64,000 nucleotides of DNA from Pinibacter aurantiacus (GCF_019130065.1 NZ_JAHSPG010000016.1:124001-188000); one strand, 5' to 3'. Shown: positions 16,366 through 26,233, counted from the first letter of the stretch. Notes: a model not told the origin generated them from the letters alone. Numbers and translations are program-made.

Positions 16366-18339
16366 ATGTTGTCAAAATACACACATACAATACTAACTGC
16401 TTTCTTATTGCTGGTTGGCTGCAATCTTTTCGCCCAGAAAGATTCGGTTATAAAAGTAACTGCCACCCAGGAAAAGTTGAATGACAAGGAAAGTGTTATT
16501 CGACTGAAAGTAACGACTGCCCCGGGAAATAAAATTTATTCAATCGACAAGAAATCTGAAGAGTCAGTAAGCTCTTCGGTTACATTCGATTCATCCGTTC
16601 AAAAAGAATTGAAAGGACCAATCCAGGAATCTGGCAAAGCCATTACAGAAAAGGATACTGTTCTTCTTGCCGATGTGAAATATTACACGGATTCTGTGAT
16701 TTGGTCACAAACTGTACAAACTCCAGCTGACAAAAAGGAATTTGAAGGAAAGATCAGCTACATGGTTAAAGTGGGAGATGATTATAAAAATGGCGATGAA
16801 AGCTTTGATGTGACTGTTAAACAAGCAGACACTGCAAGTGGAAAAGCCGGGGCGACAAGTTCTGACCCTGCAGAAACCAAGAGGTCATTGCCGAGAACAT
16901 TTTGGATTTGTTTATTAGCCGGGCTTGTTGCGGTAATAACGCCATGTGTTTTCCCTTTAATGCCTGTGACTGTAAGCTTCTTCCTTAAGCGCAGTAAAAC
17001 CAGAAGCGAGGGTGTTCGTAATGCGTTGTGGTATTCATTGTCGATCATACTTATTTACACAATTCCTACATTGCTGTTGACTATCATTTTCGGTAATAAG
17101 GTACTTTATACGATCTCAACAAGTGCTATTTCCAATTTAGTTTTCTTCGCAATATTCATGGTGTTTGCTATTTCATTTTTAGGAGCCTTTGAACTGACTC
17201 TTCCAAGCAGCTGGGCAACTAAAGCCGATGAAAAAGCCGGAAAAGGAGGTGCGTTTGGAATATTCTTCATGGCCTTAACGCTTGTGATCGTGTCGTTTTC
17301 TTGCACCGGCCCTATTGTAGGTTCATTATTGGGACAAACAAGTAGCCAGGGCATCAGCGCCGCTCCAATTGTTGGTATGTTAGGATTTAGCATTGGCCTT
17401 GCTCTGCCATTCTCAATATTTGCGCTTTTCCCATCTATGTTGAAGTCACTGCCGAAAAGTGGTGGCTGGTTAAATAGTGTAAAAGTTGTTTTCGGTTTCG
17501 TGGAATTGGCGTTAGGTATGAAATTCTTGTCCAACGTGGATTTGATCTATGGTTGGCATCTGCTTGACAGAGAGATTTTCCTTGTAATCTGGATTGTTAT
17601 TGCAATAATGTTGGGGTTGTATCTATTGGGCAAACTAAAGTTTTCTCACGATAGCGATATGCCTTATGTCAGCATTCCAAGGCTGTTCCTTGCTATCGCA
17701 AGCTTCTGTTTTGCATTATACCTGACTCCGGGGCTATGGGGTGCTCCGTTAAAGGCACTTGGTGGTTTATTACCACCTACAACAACTCAGGACTTCAACC
17801 TTGATGAGTTGCAATATAAGATAGGGTCAGCTCCGGCAACTTCGACGGGAGCAACCGCTAGTGCGGTAAAACCTCCTGTAAAATATATCGACAAATTACA
17901 CGTGCCATTCGGTCTTACCGCATATTACGACCTGGAGGAAGGAATAGCGGCTGCAAAGGCTTCAAACAAGCCAATAATGCTGGATTTTACGGGTCACTCG
18001 TGTGCTAACTGCCGAAAAATGGAAAACGGTGTTTGGAAAGATCCGGACGTGTTGAAGAGAATGAAAGAAGACTTTGTATTGGTAAGTCTCTATGTGGATG
18101 AGAACAGCAAGCTTCCTGAAGAAGAGCGTTATACCAATGCCAACGGCGAAAAAATCGTTACTGTGGGAGAAAAGAACCTGGATTACGAAATCAAGTTGAC
18201 TAATAATCCTTCTCAGCCCCAATACGTTTTCATCGATCATGAAGGAAAAATAATCAAAAATGCAGGTGGCTACGATCCTGATATTCCAAGATTTGTAAAA
18301 ATCCTCGACGAAGTTAAAGAGGGTTTTAAAAAGAAATAA
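16366..18339 (+). CDS. dsbD: Thiol:disulfide interchange protein DsbD
   Basis: The ATG at 16366 gives 657 residues with a signal peptide (LTAFLLLVGCNLFAQ). It has an alpha-like domain (about 25-160), a linker, an eight-helix membrane domain (about 175-480) and a thioredoxin-like gamma domain (about 520-657). Membrane cysteines are Cys194 (TPCVFPLMP) and Cys313 (SFSCTGPIVGS). The gamma active site is CANC at Cys546/Cys549. The alpha-like domain lacks the CxxxxC pair where the neighbour has MVCNDKEC; here it reads MVKVGDDYKN. Electrons from cytoplasmic thioredoxin would pass to the stand-alone protein at 15807. Confidence 0.92.
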   Translation: MLSKYTHTILTAFLLLVGCNLFAQKDSVIKVTATQEKLNDKESVIRLKVTTAPGNKIYSIDKKSEESVSSSVTFDSSVQKELKGPIQESGKAITEKDTVLLADVKYYTDSVIWSQTVQTPADKKEFEGKISYMVKVGDDYKNGDESFDVTVKQADTASGKAGATSSDPAETKRSLPRTFWICLLAGLVAVITPCVFPLMPVTVSFFLKRSKTRSEGVRNALWYSLSIILIYTIPTLLLTIIFGNKVLYTISTSAISNLVFFAIFMVFAISFLGAFELTLPSSWATKADEKAGKGGAFGIFFMALTLVIVSFSCTGPIVGSLLGQTSSQGISAAPIVGMLGFSIGLALPFSIFALFPSMLKSLPKSGGWLNSVKVVFGFVELALGMKFLSNVDLIYGWHLLDREIFLVIWIVIAIMLGLYLLGKLKFSHDSDMPYVSIPRLFLAIASFCFALYLTPGLWGAPLKALGGLLPPTTTQDFNLDELQYKIGSAPATSTGATASAVKPPVKYIDKLHVPFGLTAYYDLEEGIAAAKASNKPIMLDFTGHSCANCRKMENGVWKDPDVLKRMKEDFVLVSLYVDENSKLPEEERYTNANGEKIVTVGEKNLDYEIKLTNNPSQPQYVFIDHEGKIIKNAGGYDPDIPRFVKILDEVKEGFKKK

Positions 18340-18362
18340 GAATTAAACTGAGAATAAAGCAA

Positions 18363-18388
18363 AGGCCTGGGTTTACCCGGGCCTTTTT
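18363..18388 (+). terminator. Terminator after dsbD
   Basis: The stem AAAGGCCTGGG / CCCGGGCCTTT ends in a T run. It is complete on plus-strand RNA with one U-G wobble that would be an A-C mismatch on the other strand, so it serves dsbD. Confidence 0.88.
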
Positions 18389-18397
18389 TATTGGAAG

Positions 18398-18482
18398 AAG
18401 TTGTTAGTTGATAGTTGTTGGTTGTCAGCCCTTACTTTCGAATAGTCCTCGCTGATGCCTAACAACTATCAACTAACAACTT
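18398..18482. repeat. Word-repeat inverted element (GTTAGTTGATAGTTG family), 22 bp perfect arms
   Basis: AAGTTGTTAGTTGATAGTTG continues to 22 bases at 18398-18419 and is repeated exactly in inverted orientation at 18461-18482, with a 41-base spacer. It lies between two terminators. Confidence 0.88.
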
Positions 18483-18493
18483 TCCCTATACGC

Positions 18494-18520
18494 AAAAATC
18501 CCGCATTACTGCGGGATTTC
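18494..18520 (-). terminator. Terminator for the ECF sigma gene
   Basis: A 9 bp perfect stem (AAATCCCGC at 18496-18504, GCGGGATTT at 18511-18519) has a T run on the minus strand. A further inverted pair, GTCATTCCG (18529-18537) and CGGAATGAC (18588-18596), lies between it and the sigma gene. Confidence 0.75.
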
Positions 18521-18691
18521 AATTAGGCGTCATTCCGGGTCAGCCTTCTAAACGGCGAAGCATTCGATGTTTTATTAGATGGAGAAACGGAATGACAATA
18601 TGTTTGGTTGTTTCTCTAAAAAGATTAATGCGGGTGCAAAATAAGTTATTTCTTAATTGCCCCGCATTTAATATGTTAATAAAATTTCAAA
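18521..18691. other. Non-coding stretch with a long-range inverted repeat
   Basis: This is the rest of the 352-base gap between dsbD and the sigma gene. Apart from the GTCATTCCG / CGGAATGAC pair bounding about 50 bases, I see no gene. The remainder is AT-rich. Confidence 0.4.
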
Positions 18692-19276
18692 TTATAAAGC
18701 AATGCTTTTTTCGATCATCATTTTTCTCAGGTTTATCAAGCCATAGCGCATTCTACCCAATGCAGTGTTGATGCTGCAATTTGTTAAAGATGCGATTTCT
18801 TTAAAGCTTAATTCTGCATAATGACGAAGAATGATTACCTCTTTTTGATCTTCTGGAAGAAGGTCCAGTAATCTGCGAACGCGATCGTGGCTTTGACGCT
18901 TCATAATTTTAACGTCTGCGCTTTCTTCCGTGAAATTGAGAACGTCAAAAATGTCTTGTTGGTCAGTACCAGTTTTGATAGAAGGAGTGCGTTTAACCTT
19001 TCTGAAGTGGTCCACGCAAAGGTTGTGGGCGATACGCATAGCCCAAGGAAGGAATTTACCTTCTTCTGTGTAGCGGCCGCTGCGAATAGTGTCGATAATT
19101 TTTATGAGAACATCCTGGAAAATATCTTCTGCGAGATATTTATCCTTTACAAGAAAGAGTATGGATGTGTACAGTTTGTCCTTGTGTCTTATTACAAGGG
19201 ATTCAAGGGCATCCATTTCGCCGTCCATAAACAGATGGATCAGCTCATGATCAGTTTTTTGCAAATGTGATTTCAT
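18692..19276 (-). CDS. ECF-type RNA polymerase sigma factor
   Basis: The product has 194 residues. Region 2 includes YLAEDIFQDVLIKIIDTI and the helix FLPWAMRIAHNLCVDHFRK. Region 4 includes LPEDQKEVIILRHYAELSFK followed by EIASLTNCSINTALGRMRYG, a helix-turn-helix for -35 recognition. No anti-sigma gene is adjacent. Its position next to uvrA on the opposite strand does not reveal a regulon. Confidence 0.92.
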   Translation of the reverse strand: MKSHLQKTDHELIHLFMDGEMDALESLVIRHKDKLYTSILFLVKDKYLAEDIFQDVLIKIIDTIRSGRYTEEGKFLPWAMRIAHNLCVDHFRKVKRTPSIKTGTDQQDIFDVLNFTEESADVKIMKRQSHDRVRRLLDLLPEDQKEVIILRHYAELSFKEIASLTNCSINTALGRMRYGLINLRKMMIEKSIAL

Positions 19277-19577
19277 AAACTTAACTACTGGAGTTTTGTT
19301 ATTATTGGATATTGGTTACAGTCTTCAATTGTCTAGGGTGATTTAGACGAAATTTAGTAGTATTTTAAGCGATAGGCGCAATTTTTAGGTTTTTCATGTA
19401 AATAACAAATGATAATTAAAAATACTGTTATTTTTTTAAGAAGCAAATTTTTGCGAAATTTTTATTTAAGCTGCACAATAAAATTACAATCTGATAACCC
19501 AACCTTCATTTTGCGGCATGTTATTGGTCATATTTGCAATAAATTTGTCTATAGCTTCTTTATAGCTACATATATAA
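19277..19577. other. Divergent intergenic region, sigma gene / uvrA
   Basis: This is 301 bases of AT-rich DNA that must hold both promoters. A clear uvrA -7 box is at 19540. For the sigma gene only a near-match (TAAATTTC on the minus strand) is visible. Confidence 0.4.
19540..19547 (+). promoter_or_regulatory. -7 box for uvrA
   Basis: TAAATTTG matches TAnnTTTG exactly, 30 bases before the uvrA ATG. TTG triplets upstream are not at the usual spacing. Confidence 0.5.
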
Positions 19578-22394
19578 ATGAATACGAGTACAAAGAAAAA
19601 GAAAATAGCAGAGGCAGGTGTTACCAATTCGGACAATTCAATTTTGATAAAGGGCGCAAGGGTCCACAATCTTAAAAATGTAGATGTTGAAATACCTCGT
19701 AGCAAGCTGGTGGTGGTAACCGGCGTTTCCGGTTCGGGAAAATCATCTCTTACAATAGATACTTTATATGCCGAAGGGCAGCGACGCTATGCAGAAAGCC
19801 TTAGCGCTTATGCGAGACAGTTCCTTATGCGCATGGACAAGCCAGACGTTGATTATATAAAAGGCTTATGTCCCGCCATCGCCATAGAGCAAAAGGTGAT
19901 TTCCCGTACACCTAGGTCAACTGTGGGTACGATGACGGAGATTTACGATTATTTGAGACTTTTATTTGCCCGTGCCGGCAAAACGATTTCTCCCATCAGC
20001 GGAAATGAAGTAAAAAAAGACGATGTAACAGATGTGGTGAATGCCATTAAATCGCTTCCCCATGGAGACAAAGTGCTTATTATGGTAGAGTTTCGCCAGC
20101 ATAAGAACCGGGACGTTAAAGAAGAACTCAATATTTTAATACAAAAAGGCTTTTCGAGACTATATGCCAACGGAGAAACCCTGCATATAGAAGATACTTT
20201 GGAGGATGTTGCTGTATTAACTCCAAAATCTAAAAAGGCAGCTCCGGTATATGTGCTGGTTGATCGTTTAGTGGCGAAAGACTTTGAGGAAGATGATCTT
20301 CACCGCATGGCCGACTCAGTGAATACCGCGTTTTTCGAAGGAGAAGGCGAAATGTACATACAGGTGAATAATGACAAGCCTCGTCATTTTTCAAATAAGT
20401 TCGAGCTTGACGGTTTGACGTTCGAAGAACCGGTTCCCAATCTTTTTTCATTTAATAACCCATTTGGCGCATGCCCTACCTGCGAAGGATTTTCACAGGT
20501 GCTGGGGATAGACGCGGACCTGGTAATTCCCGATAAACGTTTAAGCGTATACGAGGGCGGCGTGGCCCCGTGGAAAGGTGAAAAACTGGGATGGTGGAAA
20601 GAACAATTTATCAAAGGTGCAAAACGCTTTGATTTCCCCATTCACACACCAATAATTGATCTTACAAAAGAACAGTACAATACGCTGTGGAAAGGAAATG
20701 CACATGTGCAGGGCATAGATGACTTTTTCAAAGAGGTAGAGCAGAACCTGTATAAAGTACAATACCGTGTGCTGCTGAGCCGTTACCGCGGCCGCACGCA
20801 ATGCCCGGATTGCAATGGATACCGCCTGCGCAAAGAAGCATTGTATGTAAAGGTAGGAGGAATGAATATTGGCGAATTGTGTGACATGCCGGTGAAGGAT
20901 CTCAACCAGTGGTTTGCAGATCTGAAGTTAAGCGAACACGATAAGCAGCTGGCGAAAAGAATTTTGATTGAGATCAATACGAGATTAAAGACATTGCTAG
21001 ATGTTGGACTCGGTTATCTTACACTAAGTCGCCTCGCCAATTCACTGAGCGGTGGTGAAAGCCAGCGTATTCAATTAACGAGAAGTTTGGGAAGCAACCT
21101 TACCAACTCTTTATATATTCTTGACGAGCCGTCAATCGGATTGCATTCAAGAGATACGGCAAGACTTATCGAGGTTCTAAAAGAGTTACGTAATCTTGGC
21201 AATACGGTAGTTGTTGTTGAACACGATGAAATGATGATGCGTGAAGCGGATTACATTATTGACATGGGACCGTTGGCTTCGCACTTAGGCGGAGAGGTGA
21301 TTGCAACAGGCAATTACGATCAGATTGTAGCCAATAAGAAAAGCCTCACCGGTAAATACCTAAGCGGAGAGCTTACCATTGATGCGCCGAAAAATGCACG
21401 CAAATGGACAAGATCTGTAACTGTTCAAGGTGCAAGGCAAAACAATTTGCAGAATATTGATGTGACCTTTCCATTGAATGTAATGTGTGTGGTAAGCGGC
21501 GTGAGTGGTAGTGGCAAGACAACGTTGGTGAAGCAAATTTTATATCCCGCATTGCAGAAAATTAAAGGGGAGTTTGCAGATAAAGTTGGCTTGCACAAAG
21601 GTGTTACTGGGGACATTGATTACATTTCGCAAATTGAAATGGTCGATCAAAATCCGATTGGTAAATCTTCACGAAGCAATCCCGTTACTTACATCAAAGC
21701 ATATGATGAAATAAGAGATCTGTTTGCCAAGCAACCACTGAGCAAAATAAGAGGCTTTCAGCCAAAACATTTTTCTTTCAACGTAGATGGAGGAAGATGC
21801 GATGCTTGTAAAGGAGAAGGCGAGCAAATTGTAGAAATGCAATTCCTTGCTGATGTGCATTTAACCTGCGAAGTATGTCACGGTAAAAGATTCAAAGAGG
21901 AAGTGCTGGAAGTAACTTACAAAGGTAAGAGTGTGTATGATGTTCTGGAAATGAGTGTTGATGAAGCGATCGAGTTTTTTGCCGATGTAAAAGATGTTTC
22001 TAAAAAAATAAAACCGCTGAGCGATGTTGGCCTTGGCTATGTAAAGCTTGGCCAATCGTCTGATACGCTTTCAGGCGGTGAGGCACAGCGTGTAAAACTG
22101 GCTTCGTTTTTAGGAAAAGAAAAGGCCCAGGGTCATATACTTTTCATCTTTGATGAGCCGACGACCGGATTGCATTTTCACGATATTAAAAAACTGCTGG
22201 CATCATTCAACGCGTTGATAGAACAGGGACATTCTATTCTTGTAATTGAGCACAACACCGACGTTATAAAAAGTGCCGATTGGGTGCTTGACATGGGGCC
22301 TGAGGCCGGCGATGGTGGCGGTACACTTGTATTTGCAGGAAGACCGGCAGATTTGAAGAAGAGTAAGGAGAGCTATACAGCGAAGTTTCTATAA
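19578..22394 (+). CDS. uvrA: Excinuclease ABC subunit A
   Basis: This 938-residue ATPase has two ABC modules. The first Walker A is [10 protein letters not shown] near residue 50, the second [10 protein letters not shown] near 640. ABC signatures are [11 protein letters not shown] and [11 protein letters not shown]. Zinc modules show [24 protein letters not shown] and CEVCHGKRF. UvrA dimers find bulky DNA damage and load UvrB in nucleotide excision repair. The stop codon at 22392-22394 abuts the next repeat element. Confidence 0.98.
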   Translation: MNTSTKKKKIAEAGVTNSDNSILIKGARVHNLKNVDVEIPRSKLVVVTGVSGSGKSSLTIDTLYAEGQRRYAESLSAYARQFLMRMDKPDVDYIKGLCPAIAIEQKVISRTPRSTVGTMTEIYDYLRLLFARAGKTISPISGNEVKKDDVTDVVNAIKSLPHGDKVLIMVEFRQHKNRDVKEELNILIQKGFSRLYANGETLHIEDTLEDVAVLTPKSKKAAPVYVLVDRLVAKDFEEDDLHRMADSVNTAFFEGEGEMYIQVNNDKPRHFSNKFELDGLTFEEPVPNLFSFNNPFGACPTCEGFSQVLGIDADLVIPDKRLSVYEGGVAPWKGEKLGWWKEQFIKGAKRFDFPIHTPIIDLTKEQYNTLWKGNAHVQGIDDFFKEVEQNLYKVQYRVLLSRYRGRTQCPDCNGYRLRKEALYVKVGGMNIGELCDMPVKDLNQWFADLKLSEHDKQLAKRILIEINTRLKTLLDVGLGYLTLSRLANSLSGGESQRIQLTRSLGSNLTNSLYILDEPSIGLHSRDTARLIEVLKELRNLGNTVVVVEHDEMMMREADYIIDMGPLASHLGGEVIATGNYDQIVANKKSLTGKYLSGELTIDAPKNARKWTRSVTVQGARQNNLQNIDVTFPLNVMCVVSGVSGSGKTTLVKQILYPALQKIKGEFADKVGLHKGVTGDIDYISQIEMVDQNPIGKSSRSNPVTYIKAYDEIRDLFAKQPLSKIRGFQPKHFSFNVDGGRCDACKGEGEQIVEMQFLADVHLTCEVCHGKRFKEEVLEVTYKGKSVYDVLEMSVDEAIEFFADVKDVSKKIKPLSDVGLGYVKLGQSSDTLSGGEAQRVKLASFLGKEKAQGHILFIFDEPTTGLHFHDIKKLLASFNALIEQGHSILVIEHNTDVIKSADWVLDMGPEAGDGGGTLVFAGRPADLKKSKESYTAKFL

Positions 22395-22577
22395 TTGAAA
22401 ATTGAAAGTTGAAAATTGAAAATGGTTTCTAGGCAGAACAAGCCGTTTTTTTTCAACTTTTTTTAAAGCAGAAGGGCTTCAACAAATTGTCGAAGCCCTT
22501 CTGCTATTTATTCAAGTTTCAATCAAAAAGACAGAGCAACTGCACCCATCATTTTCAATTTTCAACTTTCAATTTTC
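22393..22577. repeat. Word-repeat inverted element (GTTGAAAATTGAAA family), 28 bp perfect arms
   Basis: Positions 22397-22424 are an exact inverted copy of 22550-22577 (arm core GAAAATTGAAAGTTGAAAAT). The element begins in the uvrA stop codon and ends two bases before the peroxiredoxin stop codon, so it fills the whole gap between the convergent genes. The spacer contains a separate 14 bp hairpin. Confidence 0.92.
22467..22505. terminator. Hairpin nested in the uvrA/peroxiredoxin repeat element
   Basis: A perfect 14 bp stem (AGCAGAAGGGCTTC at 22467-22480, GAAGCCCTTCTGCT at 22492-22505) has an 11-base loop. There is no good U-tract on either strand, but the position between converging genes suggests termination in both directions. 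Confidence 0.6.
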
Positions 22578-22579
22578 CA

Positions 22580-23218
22580 TTAGTCCAAGTTTGGTTGCGG
22601 AGTATAACGCAAGTATGGTTTTACTACCTCAACACCTTTAGGGAATTTTTTGATAGCGTCTTCTGTAGAAACTGCAGGAACAACGATTACTCTTTCACCG
22701 TGTTTCCAATCAGCAGGAGTTGCCACGCTGTGGTTAGCAGTCAACTGAAGTGAATCAATTACACGCAAAACTTCAGTGAAGTTTCTACCTGTTGAAGCAG
22801 GATAAGTCAATGTTAATTTAACTTTCTTATCTGGCCCGATAACGAACAAAGAACGCACTGTAAAAGTTTCAGAAGCGTTAGGGTGAATCATACCGTAAAG
22901 GTTAGCAACAGTTCTGTCTTCATCAGCAATGATTGGAAACTCTACTGAACAATTCTGAGTTTCGTTGATATCTTTTTTCCAGCCGTGGTGCTTTTCAATT
23001 CCGTCAACACTTACAGCAAGAACTTTTACATTTCTTTTTTCGAATTCGTTTTTCAACAAAGCAGTTTTGCCAAGTTCTGTAGTACAAACAGGAGTGTAAT
23101 CTGCAGGGTGAGAAAAAAGGATACCCCAGCTGTTACCAAGATATTCGTAAAAATCTATTTCTCCTTCAGTAGTAACTGCTTTAAAATTAGGAGCAGCATC
23201 GCCCAAACGTAAGCTCAT
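22580..23218 (-). CDS. Peroxiredoxin, 1-Cys (Prx6) type
   Basis: The product has 212 residues. The catalytic cysteine lies in HPADYTPVCTTELGK (about residue 45) and the conserved Arg near YPASTGRNFTEVLRV. The long C-terminal extension (after TPADWKHGERVIVVP) and absence of a resolving cysteine fit the Prx6 group. It reduces hydrogen peroxide and organic peroxides in the cytoplasm. Confidence 0.93.
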   Translation of the reverse strand: MSLRLGDAAPNFKAVTTEGEIDFYEYLGNSWGILFSHPADYTPVCTTELGKTALLKNEFEKRNVKVLAVSVDGIEKHHGWKKDINETQNCSVEFPIIADEDRTVANLYGMIHPNASETFTVRSLFVIGPDKKVKLTLTYPASTGRNFTEVLRVIDSLQLTANHSVATPADWKHGERVIVVPAVSTEDAIKKFPKGVEVVKPYLRYTPQPNLD

Positions 23219-23391
23219 AGTTAGATGATTTATTGATTATTTAGTTATAAGTTGTCTACGAAGATATTATTTCTCTACTAAAAAGGTGGATTAATCAAAG
23301 GATTTTTTAAAGAGCGTAGATTTGGTTGTAAAATATTGAAAAAACGACAGCAAATGCGGGATATTTTTCTTTTTCCTTTACGAACGGATGT

Positions 23392-24597
23392 TTACTTTTT
23401 AAGGTTTTTTCTTCCGGTTCTGTTGAATGCCGCGTGCTCACTTTTAAACTGCTCATTTTGCTTCACAGTGGCCTTTGTCAGCAAGTCGGAACCGAACTTA
23501 TTTTTAACGTCGTCAATGGCTTTATAAAGGCCCGATTTTTTTTGAACATCCGTAAAAAGACTGGTTTGCATGGCCTCGTCGGTAAGTTCACTTAGTCGTA
23601 CGCCAATCAGCCTTACAGCTTGTCCTTTTCGATACGATTTATGAAACAATTCTTTAGCTGAGCGTATCAATTCATCATCGTAAAAAGTGTAGGGAATCGT
23701 CGCCTGCTTAGTTGTGGTTTCAAAATCAGCGTATCTTATTTTCACAGCAATGCATCCCGCTGTTTTGTCATCCTGCCTTAATTCATAGGCGACTTTTTCG
23801 GTCATTCGCACCAGTTCCACCAGCAGGAAATCTACGTCAGTTTTATTCTCTTCAAAAGTATTTTCGGTGGAGATAGATTTCGCTTCATGGTAAGGCTGTA
23901 CAACGCGGGTATGGATACCATTTGCCCTTTCCCAAAGATCGCCGCCGTATTTGCCAAGGATCATTTCCATTTCCTCTCTTTTCCGAAGGCGGATATCTTT
24001 GATCGTTTCTATGTTGTAGGTAACAAGTTTTTTATAAGTCTCTTCCCCAACGCCCGGAATTTTGTTTACGCGTAGCGGATCAAGGAATGCGAGCTCTTCA
24101 CCTGGCCTTACCCAAATAAAACCATTTGGCTTGGCCACATCTGTCGCTATTTTGGCAATTAATTTATTACTTGCCAGTGCAAAAGAGATAGGCAAATGTG
24201 TTTCATCTATAATGCGTTGGCGAAGCTTTTGCGTCCATTCAAAGGGAACAAAATACTTATCCATTCCAGTTAGATCGAGGTAGAATTCATCAATGGAGGC
24301 TTTCTCAAACACAGGTGCTTCTTCTGCTATAATATTGGTTACCCATCGGGAGTAACGGCTGTATTCTCCGCGGGAACTGTTGGTAACAATGGCATGCGGG
24401 CAAAGCTGCATCGCCTTTTTCATGGGCATGGCACTGTGGATGCCAAATTTCCGGGCCTCGTAACTGCAGGCCGCTACAACGCCTCTCTCGCTGTGCCCGC
24501 CCACAAGCACAGGTTTCCCCTTAAGCGATGGATTGTTTATAACTTCCACGCTTACGAAAAATGAATCCAGGTCGAAATGTGCTATGTAACGCTGCAA
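23392..24597 (-). CDS. dinB: DNA polymerase IV
   Basis: This Y-family polymerase has the catalytic beginning RYIAHFDLDSFFVSVEV and the second acidic site in EKASIDEFYLDLTG. The helix-hairpin-helix reads VNKIPGVGEETYKKL and the little-finger domain follows. It copies damaged DNA with low fidelity. No ATG precedes the conserved start. A TTG at 24597 gives 401 residues beginning directly at the polymerase fold and is preferred. The next option is a GTG at 24672, whose 25 extra residues would be translated from the word-repeat element. The C-terminus is basic (RTGRKNLKK). Confidence 0.9.
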   Translation of the reverse strand: MQRYIAHFDLDSFFVSVEVINNPSLKGKPVLVGGHSERGVVAACSYEARKFGIHSAMPMKKAMQLCPHAIVTNSSRGEYSRYSRWVTNIIAEEAPVFEKASIDEFYLDLTGMDKYFVPFEWTQKLRQRIIDETHLPISFALASNKLIAKIATDVAKPNGFIWVRPGEELAFLDPLRVNKIPGVGEETYKKLVTYNIETIKDIRLRKREEMEMILGKYGGDLWERANGIHTRVVQPYHEAKSISTENTFEENKTDVDFLLVELVRMTEKVAYELRQDDKTAGCIAVKIRYADFETTTKQATIPYTFYDDELIRSAKELFHKSYRKGQAVRLIGVRLSELTDEAMQTSLFTDVQKKSGLYKAIDDVKNKFGSDLLTKATVKQNEQFKSEHAAFNRTGRKNLKK

Positions 24598-24602
24598 GGG
24601 AA

Positions 24603-24730
24603 AATAATTGAATAACTGAATAACTGAGTAACCGAATAACTGAATAATTGAATAACTGAGTCGTTGAATCACGTAGGGACTGATTGATTGAAACCTTCAG
24701 TTATTCGGTTACTCAGTTACTCAGTTATTC
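24603..24730. repeat. Word-repeat inverted element (TGAATAAC family)
   Basis: The left arm at 24608-24660 is six to seven TGAATAAC-type words. The right arm at 24696-24730 is inverted. A perfect 24 bp match pairs 24621-24644 with 24696-24719. The element lies directly upstream of dinB and carries a potential GTG start for it. Confidence 0.85.
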
Positions 24731-24845
24731 CACTTTCGGGTTCTAAGTTACGTAAAATACCGGCTTAGGATTTTTTAGTTTTTTGCTACAATTTTTATCA
24801 AAAACTAATATATTAGTTTATTTAACTGCCTGTATTTTAATGTGA

Positions 24846-25382
24846 ATGAAGGATAAAATTGTTCTGAAATTGCTCTTTCTCATATGGCTAAAATTCATAT
24901 TTTTAGAGATGCAATTAGAATGGTTAAAGGCGGGAATTGGCCCGCTTCAAAGTTTAATATCGTTTTTACAGAAGAAATCCGACACGAACGACGTTCACAA
25001 AAGGCAGGTAATACGTGAATTGCAAAACAATCTGAACGTTTTTAAAAACGGATTTAAAAACAATGTGGCATACGACGTTTTGATCGATATGCTGTCTAAT
25101 GACGCAATCAAACAGGCGATAACTGCCAACTTCAATTTTAAGAAATTGCACCAAGGAAAAATTGATGCGCAGAACATATATGAGGAAAGAAACAAGCGCT
25201 ATATTGGATGGACAGCAGAGAAGCTACTAGAAAAAATTGATGAAAAAATAGAAGAGTTGAAGAACCTTAAAAAGATGAACAACAACTCTGTGACGCAGGT
25301 GAAAAACAATGTTTCTCTGATGGTGAGTAATCTGTATTATCGTATGAAGCTGTTAGCTGATTTCATAAAAGCGGCCCATTAG
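24846..25382 (+). CDS. Hypothetical helical protein
   Basis: The frame is 178 residues from 24846, or 157 from an ATG at 24909 (MQLEWLKAGIGPLQSLIS). I cannot decide between these. It is Lys/Asn/Glu-rich and predicted mostly helical, with a coiled-coil-like stretch at AEKLLEKIDEKIEELKNLKK. No family is recognised. The base composition is AT-rich like the surrounding DNA. Confidence 0.5.
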   Translation: MKDKIVLKLLFLIWLKFIFLEMQLEWLKAGIGPLQSLISFLQKKSDTNDVHKRQVIRELQNNLNVFKNGFKNNVAYDVLIDMLSNDAIKQAITANFNFKKLHQGKIDAQNIYEERNKRYIGWTAEKLLEKIDEKIEELKNLKKMNNNSVTQVKNNVSLMVSNLYYRMKLLADFIKAAH

Positions 25383-25475
25383 ATTGAAGTAAAAAGTAAA
25401 AAATAAAAAGTAAAAACGCAGTGATGCGATATTGAAACGATTTTTGCAAGACACTAACCGAAACCCTCGTAGTTT

Positions 25476-26060
25476 ATGGAAGAAGCACATGCACAGGCTT
25501 TGAAAAAAACAATTTTTGCATTGCAGCCGCTTGCAGAAAATGAATGGGAAAGCTTTCTGGAAGGCTGGCAAACGGTTTCGTACAAACGAAAAACTATTTT
25601 GACTGCGACAGGCGAAACGGAGAAGTATTTGTATTTCGTTGTAGACGGTGTGCAGCGCGGCTTTTACGCTAACGGTGAGAAAGAAGTAACCATTGTTTTT
25701 TCGTATCCATATTCGTTTTCCGGCATTATCGATTCTTTTCTTTTGCAACAGCCTTCGAAATATTTTTTAGAAACACTTACTACAAGCACCTTGTTGCGGG
25801 CGCCTTACAGGCATATTGAAAAACAAATGGAAACCTGTTTGGGCATTGAGCGCTATGTAAGAAAATCGTTGTCGTTCATTGTGTCTGGCATATTGGAAAG
25901 ACAAATAGAATTGAGTTGTTTTTCTGCCGAAGAGAAATTTCGCACCTTGCTAAAACGCAGTCCGCACATTTTGCAACTAGTCCCTCATAAATATCTTGCT
26001 TCCTATCTCGGCCTTGACCCTACAACCTTCAGCAAGCTCATGGCAAGTGTCAGGATTTAA
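25476..26060 (+). CDS. Crp/Fnr-type cyclic-nucleotide-binding-like regulator
   Basis: This 194-residue protein has a cupin-like cNMP domain (about residues 20-115: KTILTATGETEKYLYFVVDG, then VTIVFSYPYSFSG). A short C-terminal helix-turn-helix includes HKYLASYLGLDPTTFSKL. Bacteroidota have many such one-domain-plus-HTH regulators, whose ligands are usually unknown. It stands alone, with no obvious target operon beside it. Confidence 0.8.
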   Translation: MEEAHAQALKKTIFALQPLAENEWESFLEGWQTVSYKRKTILTATGETEKYLYFVVDGVQRGFYANGEKEVTIVFSYPYSFSGIIDSFLLQQPSKYFLETLTTSTLLRAPYRHIEKQMETCLGIERYVRKSLSFIVSGILERQIELSCFSAEEKFRTLLKRSPHILQLVPHKYLASYLGLDPTTFSKLMASVRI

Positions 26061-26071
26061 ACCTTTGGAAA

Positions 26072-26106
26072 AAATCAGTGTAAATTAGTCCCATCAGTGT
26101 CATCCC
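26072..26106 (+). repeat. ATCxGTGT word repeat, unpaired copy
   Basis: ATCAGTGTAAATTAGTCCCA and the following CATCAGTGTCATCC match copies at 38105 and 56946. All three have the order ATCxGTGTAAATyxGT-yyAATCxGTGTCATC. It follows the Crp-type gene, with no inverted partner nearby. Confidence 0.6.
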
Positions 26107-26233
26107 CGTCCGAACGGTGTCAGCCGGGCGGGTGTGTGCCTATTGCCGCTTTCCGTCTCCGATATCAATAATCTTGGCGCAGACCAACATTTTATAAAAA
26201 CCGGCTTTATAGCTTTGTTTAAAATTTACAACA

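Noticed and set aside
18497-18600. Non-coding RNA gene between dsbD and the sigma factor
   Set aside because: The structure is explained by two terminators, a word element and an inverted pair. No promoter is evident.
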